DNA of 26,301 nucleotides from the NCBI GenBank assembly GCA_009787685.1, contig WQSV01000005.1:1-26301 (forward strand), read 5' to 3'. This document shows positions 15,216 through 24,456 of this stretch, piece after piece (within the stretch, counting starts at the first letter, position 1; every line of letters starts with the position of its first letter). Below the pieces are notes generated by a model. That model was given only the letters and a program-made list of their open reading frames with translations. It ran no database searches and was not told the DNA's origin. This DNA comes from Bacillota bacterium. GTDB lineage: Bacteria; Bacillota; Clostridia; Christensenellales; Pumilibacteraceae. The position numbers were made by a program, and so were the translations under genes.

Positions 15216-18200
15216 AAACGAAGATGAAAATGAACACAATTTGGGCGAGACGCAGAGTCTCAAAAATTCTACTAGCATTAACGTTAATGCTAGCCTTTTG
15301 TGTTGCTTCGATTGGTGCGGTGTTTTTAGGAGTGAACACCGCGCCTAGTCGAAACATGACTGTTAGTGCGAATGCACCAGTCACACCGAACTTTTTGATT
15401 AACACGAATGGGTCGATTAACTACAACGTTTGGACACCACTAATCAATTCGGTCAACGCGGGACACAGAAATCATGTTTTCAGAATGTTTCCAACGGTTG
15501 GGCCAGCGACGGTGGGTGCGGTCACATCGAATTGTTTAAGACAATTTTCAACCCTTAATTTCAGAGTTGTTCATCACACAACTGACGCTATTTATGTCCT
15601 TGCAACAAGCCCTTTCAGAAATTCGGCTCAACAAGCATCGGGGACAGCATATGCCAACTCGAACGCAAGGGCTCAGATTAATCAAACTTTGGGACTGCTA
15701 AGAGGTCACATCCCAACAATCGACAATGTCCTTCTTCCTCATGGAAATTCGCAAAACGGCGCTGTTGCAACTGACAGATTTTTTATTCCATCATTATTTG
15801 AAGTTGCTGGAAACAATGTCGCTTGGGGCGGAATTAATATTGCCTATAACAGATTACATCCAGTTTCGGGGACATCTTTCGCTTCAACTGGACTGTTGAG
15901 AAGAACAGCCGCTGCGAACATCGGACAAGTTGGAAGATGGAACAACGCAAACCCTTCAACCGAAGGAACTTCAACAACAGCCGCACGTGGACTTGTTCCG
16001 GGATTCAGAATCTCAAGACATCACTATGATTTTCATCACTACAATGCAGGGGTCAATATGGCAATGACAACAAGCCAAGGCGCAACTGTCTCGGCACTTC
16101 GCCCGGGCGATGAAGAGCCAACTGCGCCACACCACTCTCTTGGTATTTGCGCGACTAACACTGACGGAAACCTTGTTTTGAACTTTGACGCAAGCGTTGG
16201 AAATGAAGTCACTCATATTATTGTCAGAGGCGGTGGAATCGAAAGAACGATTTATCCTGCTGACCATGCAAGTGACGGATTCACCGCCGAACGTCCAGCG
16301 ACAATCATGATGGGCAACCCGATGTTTGCGATTCTTCAAACATACTATGTTGACCCTAACACTCGTCAAGAAGTGACGATGAGACTCTCAAATGTCACTA
16401 TGGGACTGAGATTTGAAGTCCACACCACGAACACTTGGCAAATAACACGCGAACTCAACTGGCCAGTCGGCGAGCCAACAAATCCACCAGTTGTTTGGGT
16501 TGCGAATTCATTTGAAAGCGTGATTGGCTCTCCACTTCTTGCTCAAACTCCTCCGGGACACAGATTCCGCGGGTGGTATACCCAACCAAATGGCGGAGCA
16601 AGAGTGACTGAAACAACAGCTTTTGCAAGACATCAAAACAGAGCAACGGTTGCTCCAATCACGAGACTTTATGCAAGGTGGTATGAAAACAGTGTCACTG
16701 TTCAAAGAAGATATAACACAGCTGAATGGTCACAATTCGGAATTCCAGCCGAAGCGCCGGGAGCAACAAACATCAGAACATCCTCGGTTCAATATGGTTC
16801 AAGCATCACAGCTCAACCATCAATCTTGGTTGCGATGAACATGCTCGGGTTTGCTTTTCACGGATGGTGGGACACCCCAGCTCCAAGCGGTGGGGTCCAG
16901 TTGTCGGAAGTGATGTTTATCCCCGCGAATGACCCGATCACAGAAATTTTTGCTCGTTGGGTCTTGGCGGAACTTTCAATTCGAGTCATGATTGACTTTA
17001 ATTTTGACGGAGCTCCTCAACCAACTGAAATGTTCGGACTGCTCAACCAACCATATGGAAGCATTATTCCAGAACAAGTTTCTCACCGAGAGGATTATGA
17101 ATTCGTTGGCTGGTTCACTGCTCGTGAGGGCGGGAGCGCGGTTCTTCCATCAACAATCTTGTCAAGAGCGCAAGACCACACGATTTATGCACGGTGGGTC
17201 AGACGCGGACAAGTTGACAGAACAACGCTCGGAGTTTTGATTGAAGAAAACCAATTCCCTTTCAACTTCCCAAACAGATTCACAAGAGCATCTTTCCAAG
17301 CTTTTGACACAGCAATGAGACACGCTGTTCAAATCTACATGATGTCATCTGACGATTTGAGCTTGACTCAAAATCTTGTCAATTCCGCATTAACCGACTT
17401 GTTTGACGCAATAAACGGACTTCAATTCGTTGGAAGAAACACGGTTTGGCTCGAGCAATTGATAGTCGCCGCACGCGGAATTCAAGAAGACGATGTCTAC
17501 TGGCACTTGATTGACCATGCTAGTTCACACGAAATGTTGCTTGAAGTTTTGGCTGAAATTGAAGATGAAATCTCAAATCCAGATTACCTCTCACAAGCAA
17601 GACTTGAAGCATTAGAAGGAAAAGTGAACAGAATACTAGTCAGCGCCCAAAACGCACTTCGAAGCGACGAAATCATCATCTATATCCCAACCGAACCCCA
17701 ACCAGACCCAATTGACACCGATTCTTTGCAATCAAAAGTTGACCATGTTAACTCTTTATTGCAATCAATTGCAGGCCGCACTGTTGAGTCTGTTGGAAAT
17801 CTTAATCAAGCATATTTGTTTGCAAGATGGATTTTAAACACTGCTTCAATCAGTCAAAACGATGTTGATTATGCCTTTTCAAGACTAATGAATGCTTATG
17901 ATGATTTGGAAGCTTGCTATGGATGTTGCGATGTTCCGACTGACACAGACAACGGAAACGGAACTGGAGATGGCAATGGCACTGGAAGCAATAACGACAA
18001 CGGAAATGGAAATGACAACGGTTACAGCAATGGACCTAGTGATGACACCAACTCCGACAACAATGATGGCGGAAATGGAACTGGCACGGGTGATAATGGA
18101 AACGGAAGTGACGATGATAACGAAACTGATGACGAAAATGGTGAATCCAATCCGGGCAACGGAGACGACGGTAACGACAATGGTGCAACCGGAGGAAACA

Positions 18201-18931
18201 ACAATGAACAAACTCGCCCAGAAAACTGTGACCAAAACAATCCGGCTTGCGAATACTGCCTAAACGACAGACTTGATGACCTTGATCGCGATCTTAACAA
18301 CATTTTGAACGACATTGATGAAGAGCGTGACTATATCTTGGGAGACCGTGACCGCGATTGCGAAACACTGACTGACGAAGAACGCGACAGACTCGATGAC
18401 CTTGACGAAATGGAAAGAGACACAAATGACAGACTTGACGAAGTTGAAGACATGAGAAATGAGCCATGTCCAGACAGAATCGGTGAAATTGAAAACGAAA
18501 GAGATGAAAATCAAAATAACCTCTACACGTCTTCTTTCCGCCCTCCCCCAGCAACTAGTGGTGGTGGCGCAGGAAGCGGTGGCAGTGGCGGTGGAGTTGG
18601 AGAATTCCTCGCAAACAACTGGTTATGGTTCGCAATCGCTGCTGGAGCATTGACTCTCATTCTCATCATTTCAATAGTCGCAAGCAAAGCGTCAGCAAAG
18701 AAGAAAAGAGCAAATGGCGGAACGGACTTGAAAGCACAAGCAAAAAATGCACTTCAACTCGCGTTCGCAGAACTAAACGCAGCAGGAAGCGCGGTCATGG
18801 CATGCGACACAACGCCAAACTGTCAAACAACTCAAACAAATGCAATGAAACAACTAGGAAAAACCGACAGCGCAATGAAAAACGCAGAAAACTTGGTCAA
18901 AGAGTTCTTAAAGCAAAAAAATTCTAACTAA
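15212..18931 (+). CDS. Single-pass transmembrane surface protein with InlB and FIVAR repeats (1239 residues)
   Basis: Exported protein held by a C-terminal membrane helix. Residues 1-55 contain a signal segment (ILLALTLMLAFCVASIGAVF). An N-terminal domain at about 56-330 weakly recalls DUF6273-like domains. Three InlB-type repeats cover about 410-665 (GHRFRGWY...LYARWY; GFAFHGWW...IFARWV; DYEFVGWF...IYARWV). Two FIVAR-like helical segments lie at about 668-745 and 830-905. Residues about 908-1000 form a low-complexity Asn/Gly/Asp linker, then comes a Cys-containing charged coiled coil (about 1003-1105) and a Gly/Ser linker. The transmembrane helix is at about 1137-1159 (WLWFAIAAGALTLILIISIV), followed by Lys-rich stop-transfer residues and an 80-residue cytoplasmic tail. 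The start follows GGGAG by 10 nt. No LPXTG. The next gene encodes a soluble coiled-coil protein. Confidence 0.92.
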   Translation: MKTKMKMNTIWARRRVSKILLALTLMLAFCVASIGAVFLGVNTAPSRNMTVSANAPVTPNFLINTNGSINYNVWTPLINSVNAGHRNHVFRMFPTVGPATVGAVTSNCLRQFSTLNFRVVHHTTDAIYVLATSPFRNSAQQASGTAYANSNARAQINQTLGLLRGHIPTIDNVLLPHGNSQNGAVATDRFFIPSLFEVAGNNVAWGGINIAYNRLHPVSGTSFASTGLLRRTAAANIGQVGRWNNANPSTEGTSTTAARGLVPGFRISRHHYDFHHYNAGVNMAMTTSQGATVSALRPGDEEPTAPHHSLGICATNTDGNLVLNFDASVGNEVTHIIVRGGGIERTIYPADHASDGFTAERPATIMMGNPMFAILQTYYVDPNTRQEVTMRLSNVTMGLRFEVHTTNTWQITRELNWPVGEPTNPPVVWVANSFESVIGSPLLAQTPPGHRFRGWYTQPNGGARVTETTAFARHQNRATVAPITRLYARWYENSVTVQRRYNTAEWSQFGIPAEAPGATNIRTSSVQYGSSITAQPSILVAMNMLGFAFHGWWDTPAPSGGVQLSEVMFIPANDPITEIFARWVLAELSIRVMIDFNFDGAPQPTEMFGLLNQPYGSIIPEQVSHREDYEFVGWFTAREGGSAVLPSTILSRAQDHTIYARWVRRGQVDRTTLGVLIEENQFPFNFPNRFTRASFQAFDTAMRHAVQIYMMSSDDLSLTQNLVNSALTDLFDAINGLQFVGRNTVWLEQLIVAARGIQEDDVYWHLIDHASSHEMLLEVLAEIEDEISNPDYLSQARLEALEGKVNRILVSAQNALRSDEIIIYIPTEPQPDPIDTDSLQSKVDHVNSLLQSIAGRTVESVGNLNQAYLFARWILNTASISQNDVDYAFSRLMNAYDDLEACYGCCDVPTDTDNGNGTGDGNGTGSNNDNGNGNDNGYSNGPSDDTNSDNNDGGNGTGTGDNGNGSDDDNETDDENGESNPGNGDDGNDNGATGGNNNEQTRPENCDQNNPACEYCLNDRLDDLDRDLNNILNDIDEERDYILGDRDRDCETLTDEERDRLDDLDEMERDTNDRLDEVEDMRNEPCPDRIGEIENERDENQNNLYTSSFRPPPATSGGGAGSGGSGGGVGEFLANNWLWFAIAAGALTLILIISIVASKASAKKKRANGGTDLKAQAKNALQLAFAELNAAGSAVMACDTTPNCQTTQTNAMKQLGKTDSAMKNAENLVKEFLKQKNSN

Positions 18932-18954
18932 AAATGCAAAAATTAAGAGCGGAA

Positions 18955-19010
18955 AGTTAAGAGTGAAGATCGAAGATGTTGCCAAATTATCACGAACACC
19001 ACTCTTAACT
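18955..19010 (+). repeat. 11-bp inverted repeat between surface-protein and coiled-coil genes
   Basis: AGTTAAGAGTG (18955-18965) and CACTCTTAACT (19000-19010) are perfectly complementary with a 34-nt loop. There is no T run after it, so it is not a standard terminator. It may adjust the ratio of the two products by pausing, processing or stability. Confidence 0.6.
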
Positions 19011-19037
19011 CTCAACTCTAAAAAAGGAGCAACAAAC

Positions 19038-21566
19038 ATGTTTAACAACAATTCAAAAATTAAAATTAGAGCGAAGCAAAATGTTAACATGCTTAACGCT
19101 CAAAAACGAAAAGCCAAAACTCTCAATAGTCGACCAGCAAGACCCTCAAAGCTGTCCTCAATGAATTCAAAAAGAATGCTAAAACTTCCAATTGAAGCAA
19201 GAAAAGAAATAAAAAAAGCGAACTTTGATGCTCAAAAAGCAAAAAAACACGCTCAAAGGCTTGAGGAAAGATTGCGAAAGCTTGAAAAGAGAAAGAAAGA
19301 ACGTGTCCGAGTTGTTGAAAAAAGGACTTCAAAGCTGGTCAACCAAAAAGAACAATCCAGAACAGCCTCTCCAAGAATGATGGCAAAAAGACCTGTTTTG
19401 AGACCACAACCAACTCAAACCCACCAAAACACAAGAACCGAAGAAAAAACAATTGACAACAACATTCTAAGCCTTGAAAGAAAAATAAACAAAATAATGG
19501 AGGTGCTTGACAACATGAACAACACGCACGACGAAAACATTCATGAAACAGAAACTATCGACAGTTTTATTGAATCCCACAAAAAAAAGTATGCTTATGT
19601 CTATGAGCCATTTGCCATGGAAACAGTCGTGAGCGAAGTTTGTTCATCTGGGCAAACATTTCCAAACAATGGAATTGAAAATTCTCTGACGCACACAAAA
19701 GTGCCACCAACAATTGAACTGGAAGTCACAACAAAAAACATTTCAGCAGATGACCTTGAGCCGATTGAAACAAAAATCAAAGCACAAGAAGAATTAATCG
19801 CAAAAATAGCAGAAGAAAACAGACAATTTCACCTCAAACAAGAAGAGCTTGAAAGAACACAAGAAACAATCAACGAAATAGTTCAATCAAAATCAAGCGG
19901 ATTTTATGTCAATGAGGTGGTGGAAAACATTCAAAAAAATCAATTTGAAGATTTGCAACCAATTTGCAACATCATCTCTGAGCAAGACGGAAAAATAAGC
20001 GCAATGGAAATGGCACTTGAAGAACTCAAAGAAAACGTCACGAAAGAAAGAGAATTTTACTCAATTAGAACCATGGAAAGAGATTTCTCACCTGCTTCTA
20101 TTCAAGCAATCCAACAAGACAAAAAAGACGACAATTTTGAAAGAGTAATTGATGCAATCAAGAACATGGAAAACTCAAACCTGCAAAGAGAAAAAGACAA
20201 AGAAATTGCAAGATTGAACGAACTTGTCAAGGACATGAAAACGGAAAACTACCACAAAACAAGCTCTTATGAAATCGCAAAACTTCATGAAACCATTCAA
20301 GAATTGAAAGAAACCGGAAAGCAAGGCAGTCAATACTCCCCACAAAACACTCAACGAGTGTCTGACGCACGCGAGGTTGCAAAACTGCAACTAATTGTCA
20401 AAGAGCTTCAATCTCTTCAAAATCACCAAACTCAAACAAAAGAAATCTCTCGTGACTTTGATCCTCACCTCAAACAAGCAGAAGAGTCAACAAAACAAAA
20501 TAGTTCTGAAATAACAAAATTGACATCACTCGCTCAAGAAATGCGAGAAGAAAATCAGAAACAAGAATTTCTGAACCAAGAAGCAAAAATCTCACATCTC
20601 ACGAATCTTATCAAAGACATGCAAGTTCAATCTTTATTAAAAGAACAAAGCGCAAGCCACAATGCTCAAATCACAGAAATGTCAAACACCATCAAAGACA
20701 TGCAAAAAAACCAAACAAGCTTTGAAAAAGAAAAACAAGATGAAAAAATGAACAAAATACTAAGTCTCGTCAAAGAAATGAAAAATGACGCAAAAAAAAA
20801 CGAACAATATGAGCAACAAACCCAGCTATTCCCAACTTTTAGCGAAAAACTAATGGATGCAATGGTTGGACAAGCAAGAAGAACAACACCGAACGAAACT
20901 CGCACTCAAGGAGAGAACAAAATGGAAGCAATTTATCAACAACAAACAACAGCTCAAAAAGGAGACTTGCAAGCCGACAGAATTAGAGATGAAATTTCAA
21001 ACATGCGCGAACTAACAGTTCGAAACGCAAACGACATGAGCGACATCAAAGCACAACTAAGCGCTCTGAATGCTCACAACAACGCATTCACTATGGGCCA
21101 AATTCTCGCAAAGGTTGATGCGAACAGTGCAAACCAAATGACCCTTGCATATCTTCAAAATATGCAATCAATGAATTCTTTGCAATCATCGCAACCACAA
21201 CCAATGCAACAAGCTCCAAGCTTCATGCCCTTCCCACAAATGACTCAGCCCATCATGGTTCAACAACCACAACCGGTGGCTCAACAAAATCCACCTCAAC
21301 CTTTCGTGGTCGAAAAGCCAGTAGTCGTGGAAAAGGAGACTCAAATGCCCCACATCATCAATATCCCATCAACTCCCACTCCTCAACAAGTCCCAGTCAT
21401 GGCGGGCGCTCCATCCCCACAAGTAGCAACAACAGCCGAAGTCTCATCTCCAACAGCAACAACAGTCTCAACTCCCACCACAGCAGCACCAGAAAACCCA
21501 ATGCAAAAAATGCTAGCAGACATGGCTGCAAGACTAAACGAGATGAATGACAAACTGAGCGATTAG
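19038..21566 (+). CDS. Cytoplasmic coiled-coil protein with repeated heptad units (842 residues)
   Basis: No signal peptide or membrane helix is visible, so it is expected in the cytoplasm. I start it at ATG 19038-19040 because AAAAAGGAG lies 8 nt before it; an upstream in-frame GTG at 18963 has no SD. Residues about 1-130 are strongly basic and helical (ARKEIKKANFDAQKAKKHA), possibly binding nucleic acid or membrane. The middle (about 130-680) is coiled coil with a unit recurring at about 25-45 residue spacing, of the form EIAxLxxLVKDM (EIARLNELVKDM, EIAKLHETIQEL, EVAKLQLIVKEL, EITKLTSLAQEM, KISHLTNLIKDM, QITEMSNTIKDM, MNKILSLVKEM). The C-terminus is Pro/Gln-rich and ends in a short amphipathic helix (MLADMAARLNEMNDKL). 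It lies about 106 nt after the transmembrane surface-protein gene, probably in one transcript. A scaffold or cytoskeleton-like role is an inference. The family is not recognised. Confidence 0.85.
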   Translation: MFNNNSKIKIRAKQNVNMLNAQKRKAKTLNSRPARPSKLSSMNSKRMLKLPIEARKEIKKANFDAQKAKKHAQRLEERLRKLEKRKKERVRVVEKRTSKLVNQKEQSRTASPRMMAKRPVLRPQPTQTHQNTRTEEKTIDNNILSLERKINKIMEVLDNMNNTHDENIHETETIDSFIESHKKKYAYVYEPFAMETVVSEVCSSGQTFPNNGIENSLTHTKVPPTIELEVTTKNISADDLEPIETKIKAQEELIAKIAEENRQFHLKQEELERTQETINEIVQSKSSGFYVNEVVENIQKNQFEDLQPICNIISEQDGKISAMEMALEELKENVTKEREFYSIRTMERDFSPASIQAIQQDKKDDNFERVIDAIKNMENSNLQREKDKEIARLNELVKDMKTENYHKTSSYEIAKLHETIQELKETGKQGSQYSPQNTQRVSDAREVAKLQLIVKELQSLQNHQTQTKEISRDFDPHLKQAEESTKQNSSEITKLTSLAQEMREENQKQEFLNQEAKISHLTNLIKDMQVQSLLKEQSASHNAQITEMSNTIKDMQKNQTSFEKEKQDEKMNKILSLVKEMKNDAKKNEQYEQQTQLFPTFSEKLMDAMVGQARRTTPNETRTQGENKMEAIYQQQTTAQKGDLQADRIRDEISNMRELTVRNANDMSDIKAQLSALNAHNNAFTMGQILAKVDANSANQMTLAYLQNMQSMNSLQSSQPQPMQQAPSFMPFPQMTQPIMVQQPQPVAQQNPPQPFVVEKPVVVEKETQMPHIINIPSTPTPQQVPVMAGAPSPQVATTAEVSSPTATTVSTPTTAAPENPMQKMLADMAARLNEMNDKLSD

Positions 21567-21650
21567 TTGAAACGTTAACGATTTCGACAATTTAAACCTA
21601 TTTTCAAAAAAGAGTGTTTGACAAGGGTCTTCGATACTTTTGATGAGCAA

Positions 21651-21770
21651 TACTAGTTTAAGAAATAACCGACAAGAGGGTTGAAAACCCTTGACAAGGG
21701 TCTTCGACCCTCTTGACGGAGAGTGCGAATACAAGCAGAACCCGACAAAGCAGTCGAAGACTGTTGACAA
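21651..21770 (-). repeat. Intergenic array of short hairpins, copy 2 (inverted)
   Basis: Reverse-complement relative of 486-603. Hairpins are GGGTT-GAA-AACCC (21678-21690), GGGTC-TTC-GACCC (21698-21710) and CAGTC-GAA-GACTG (21751-21763). Positions 21690-21718 match 538-566 exactly over 29 nt. The rest of the gap 21567-21944 shows no gene. Confidence 0.7.
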
Positions 21771-21944
21771 CAAACTCTCTTTTTTTCTAGTCTCAAAGTC
21801 GGAAAATCAACAAGCAACCATATCAAAAATTCTTGCAACTAACAACTTATTGTCAAATTAAATTCGACCTCAAGTCATCAATTGTAAGTTGTAATTTTCA
21901 AAAGCAACCCCATCTTTCTTAAATAAATCAAATCCAAATTGACA

Positions 21945-21976
21945 ATAAAAAAGGACAACCTTTCGGTTGTCCTTTT
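21945..21976 (-). terminator. Intrinsic terminator between convergent genes
   Basis: GGACAACC-TTTC-GGTTGTCC, 8 bp extended by A/T pairs, with T6 on the minus strand and T4 on the plus strand. It can end both the leftward rhodanese-domain gene and the rightward coiled-coil transcript. Confidence 0.8.
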
Positions 21977-22007
21977 AAAAATCTTAATGCCACACGGGCA
22001 TAAAATG

Positions 22008-22060
22008 GGACTTATTTTCTTTTTTGATAGTTTCAAAAATCAAATCGGAAAAATAAGTCC
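22008..22060. terminator. Second long hairpin downstream of the rhodanese-domain gene
   Basis: GGACTTATTTT (22008-22018) pairs with AAAATAAGTCC (22050-22060), and an inner TTTGAT/ATCAAA stem extends it. T4 follows on the plus strand, whereas the minus side has only a weak T-rich stretch. It may protect the 3' end of the transcript or aid termination. Confidence 0.5.
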
Positions 22061-22074
22061 TTTTATCAAACAGG

Positions 22075-24372
22075 TCAATAGAAGTCGATGCCTATTCCAC
22101 CAAGAAACAAGTCAAAATGAGAAACGGTGAACTCAAAGGACCAACTTCCAGTTTCTCCAACCCAGCCCGCTGTTCTTATTCCCATGTGATTAATGAAGTT
22201 CAACGCAACCCCTTCTGGAATTTGCAACGGGTCATAAGTCCATCTCAAAGTCAAAACATCACCTGCATTAACCACAACATGATAAAGCATTCCTTCCATA
22301 ATTTTTTCTAACACAAGTCTGTTGTTGTTGCTGTCATAGATTCGCCAATCTTTTGAACCTATTGAATACTCATTTCCAATCGTGATGAGAATTCCAACTT
22401 CACAAACGCAATCCCAAACGCTGTTTCCACAATCAGAACATTGACAATTATAGGTCGCACGACACTCGTCTTCCTCATTTTCGCAATAAACACAAATCGC
22501 ACTTGGGCAATAACAAAAGTCCTCTGTGCAACCATAAGCAGTGTTGTCAAACGGCCAAAGTGGGACATCAATGCCACCAAACTCATAGATGTTTGTGAAA
22601 CCAAACTCTTCAAGCGCAATCGCAGCAATAACACTTCTTCTTCCAGATCTGCAGTAAATCAAGATTGTTGCATCTTTGTCTGGCATGATTGCAATTGCTC
22701 TTTCATAGGTCATTTCATTATAAGGCAAGAACAACGCACCATCGATTCTAAATGTGAGGAATTCGTCCCAAGTTCTAACATCTAGAACAATCACATCATC
22801 TGAAGCATTCATTTTTTCATAAGCTTCATCACTCGTCAATGTTATTGGGAATTTTCTGAAAGTGAGATGCGTGTTTTCTTTAATATCAACAAGATTCCAA
22901 TCATAAGTGTGGAGAAACTCCTCTCCAAAGGCTTCTGTTGTGAAAACAATATCATCGTCAATCAAGATTTCAACTCTGTGTTCTCTTGAACTGCGCTGTT
23001 GGTTAGTTCCTCTTCCAGTCGTCACTGTCCAGTGGAAATTAATAGTCGCTCCATTTTCAACAACTCCGCCACTTTGAATAACTCCACCGTCAACCACTGT
23101 CGCAACAATATCAAGCTCTGCTGGACTCGCCCAAGTGACGACATTGTTCAAATATGCTTGCAATGCATTAACAATTGCTGGTGTTCCGCCGAATGAAATG
23201 TTTCCGATGACAACAGTTGAAACCACGTTCGTCACTCCCGGGAAAGTGCTAAGTGGCATTGAAAGCGAAGCTCTCGACCAACTTTCACAGTCAAAACCTC
23301 TGATTGTCAGCGTCGCATTAGCTCCATTAAATGTTTGACCATTCGCGAGCGCTCCATGCATCATTGCGCGTCTATCTGCTGAAGTCATGACATTCAACCC
23401 CATTTCTCTAACATATTCCACAGCTCTATTAAACAAGTTTGCTTCTTCAACCCCAAAAGTCAAAGATGGACTTCCAATTTCAATAGTATTCAAAATGAAC
23501 CATCTGACAAAAGGTTGACCATGCCCAACAATAAATCTTCCTTGTCTTTGTTGAGTTCCCGTCAACGTCACTTGATTTGCAAGAGCAACGGTTCTAAAAG
23601 CATAGACTTGAGCATTTCCAGAAACACCAACTCCGAAAACATTTCCGGGAACATTCTGTCTCGATGCCGCGGTGAATCTGACAAAATTTGGAGTCGCAAC
23701 AACCAGTCTTGTGTCAACAACAAAACCAATCGCTCTGACCTCTCTCGCCGCTCTCTCTGCTTCAAGCATTGCTTCGTCATTTCTAGCTGGAATCACCGCC
23801 AGAATATCAAAGAATCTTTCGACATCTGCTGGGACGCCCCAAGCAACAACATGCCCCTCTTTTCTTAGAGTAATGTGCCCAAGATTTGCCGCATTGTTAA
23901 CCGCTGTATGGTTTCTCCAAGAATTGTATTGATTGATTGCCCCTGCTTCCGTTGATTGGAAGAAGAATCTCAATCTATTAATTCCTCCTGCAACTGGAAC
24001 CGTAGTAGTTGCTGTCGTTGATCTTTCTTCCGAACAATATGCTGGGAATGGTTGCATGTTTGCTCTGTTGTTTGCATGATTAAATGTGACACCTGTTTGT
24101 CTTGTGAATTCATCTGCAATGTCCCACATTCTCAATCTTTCTGCGATTGAAAGGTGTGGTCGTGGGTCTAGTGGACGAACATCTCCAACCGCTGCTCGCG
24201 CACCCCATTGCGCATCTTCTTGATAAATCAAAAATGCTTCCATGATATTTTCTATCAATCGAGGATAGCCGAAAACAACAACATTACCAATTTGAACATT
24301 TGGAGTGACTGCTCTTTGTGCAAGTTGAGTTCTTCCTTGTGCTGGGAAATATCCAACAAATGGTGCGCTCAT
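22075..24372 (-). CDS. C-terminal part of a giant surface protein: repeat modules, rhodanese domain, Cys-rich segment (downstream of an in-frame UGA)
   Basis: This frame is the direct continuation of the gene at 24457-26301, separated only by a TGA at 24457-24459. The sequence between that TGA and the ATG at 24372 has no SD, so independent initiation is unlikely. Residues (from this ATG) 1 to about 420 contain repeated GNVVVxG-type units (IGNVVVFGYPRLIENI, EGHVVAWGVPADVERF, TVVIGNISFGGTPAI). A beta-module follows at about 425-510 (GGVVENGATINFHWTV). Residues about 511-612 form a rhodanese domain: VLDVRTWDEF, GALFLPYNEM, and the active-site loop CRSGRRS with the catalytic Cys near 574. Residues about 613-660 hold eleven Cys. 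The end is a beta-rich domain. Rhodaneses transfer or bind sulfane sulfur; outside the cell this one may handle thiols or sulfide. Confidence 0.75.
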   Translation of the reverse strand: MSAPFVGYFPAQGRTQLAQRAVTPNVQIGNVVVFGYPRLIENIMEAFLIYQEDAQWGARAAVGDVRPLDPRPHLSIAERLRMWDIADEFTRQTGVTFNHANNRANMQPFPAYCSEERSTTATTTVPVAGGINRLRFFFQSTEAGAINQYNSWRNHTAVNNAANLGHITLRKEGHVVAWGVPADVERFFDILAVIPARNDEAMLEAERAAREVRAIGFVVDTRLVVATPNFVRFTAASRQNVPGNVFGVGVSGNAQVYAFRTVALANQVTLTGTQQRQGRFIVGHGQPFVRWFILNTIEIGSPSLTFGVEEANLFNRAVEYVREMGLNVMTSADRRAMMHGALANGQTFNGANATLTIRGFDCESWSRASLSMPLSTFPGVTNVVSTVVIGNISFGGTPAIVNALQAYLNNVVTWASPAELDIVATVVDGGVIQSGGVVENGATINFHWTVTTGRGTNQQRSSREHRVEILIDDDIVFTTEAFGEEFLHTYDWNLVDIKENTHLTFRKFPITLTSDEAYEKMNASDDVIVLDVRTWDEFLTFRIDGALFLPYNEMTYERAIAIMPDKDATILIYCRSGRRSVIAAIALEEFGFTNIYEFGGIDVPLWPFDNTAYGCTEDFCYCPSAICVYCENEEDECRATYNCQCSDCGNSVWDCVCEVGILITIGNEYSIGSKDWRIYDSNNNRLVLEKIMEGMLYHVVVNAGDVLTLRWTYDPLQIPEGVALNFINHMGIRTAGWVGETGSWSFEFTVSHFDLFLGGIGIDFY

Positions 24373-24456
24373 TGCCGCTTGTGCCCAAGCGATGTCTGCA
24401 AAAATTGTTACATGGGATCTTATTGGCCAACCTAGGCCGTCAAGTCTTCTGCACGG

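Noticed and set aside
17892..18263. Met/Thr-rich and Ile/Val-rich frames across the Asn/Gly/Asp linker
   Set aside because: Low-complexity codon repeats of the linker read in other frames.
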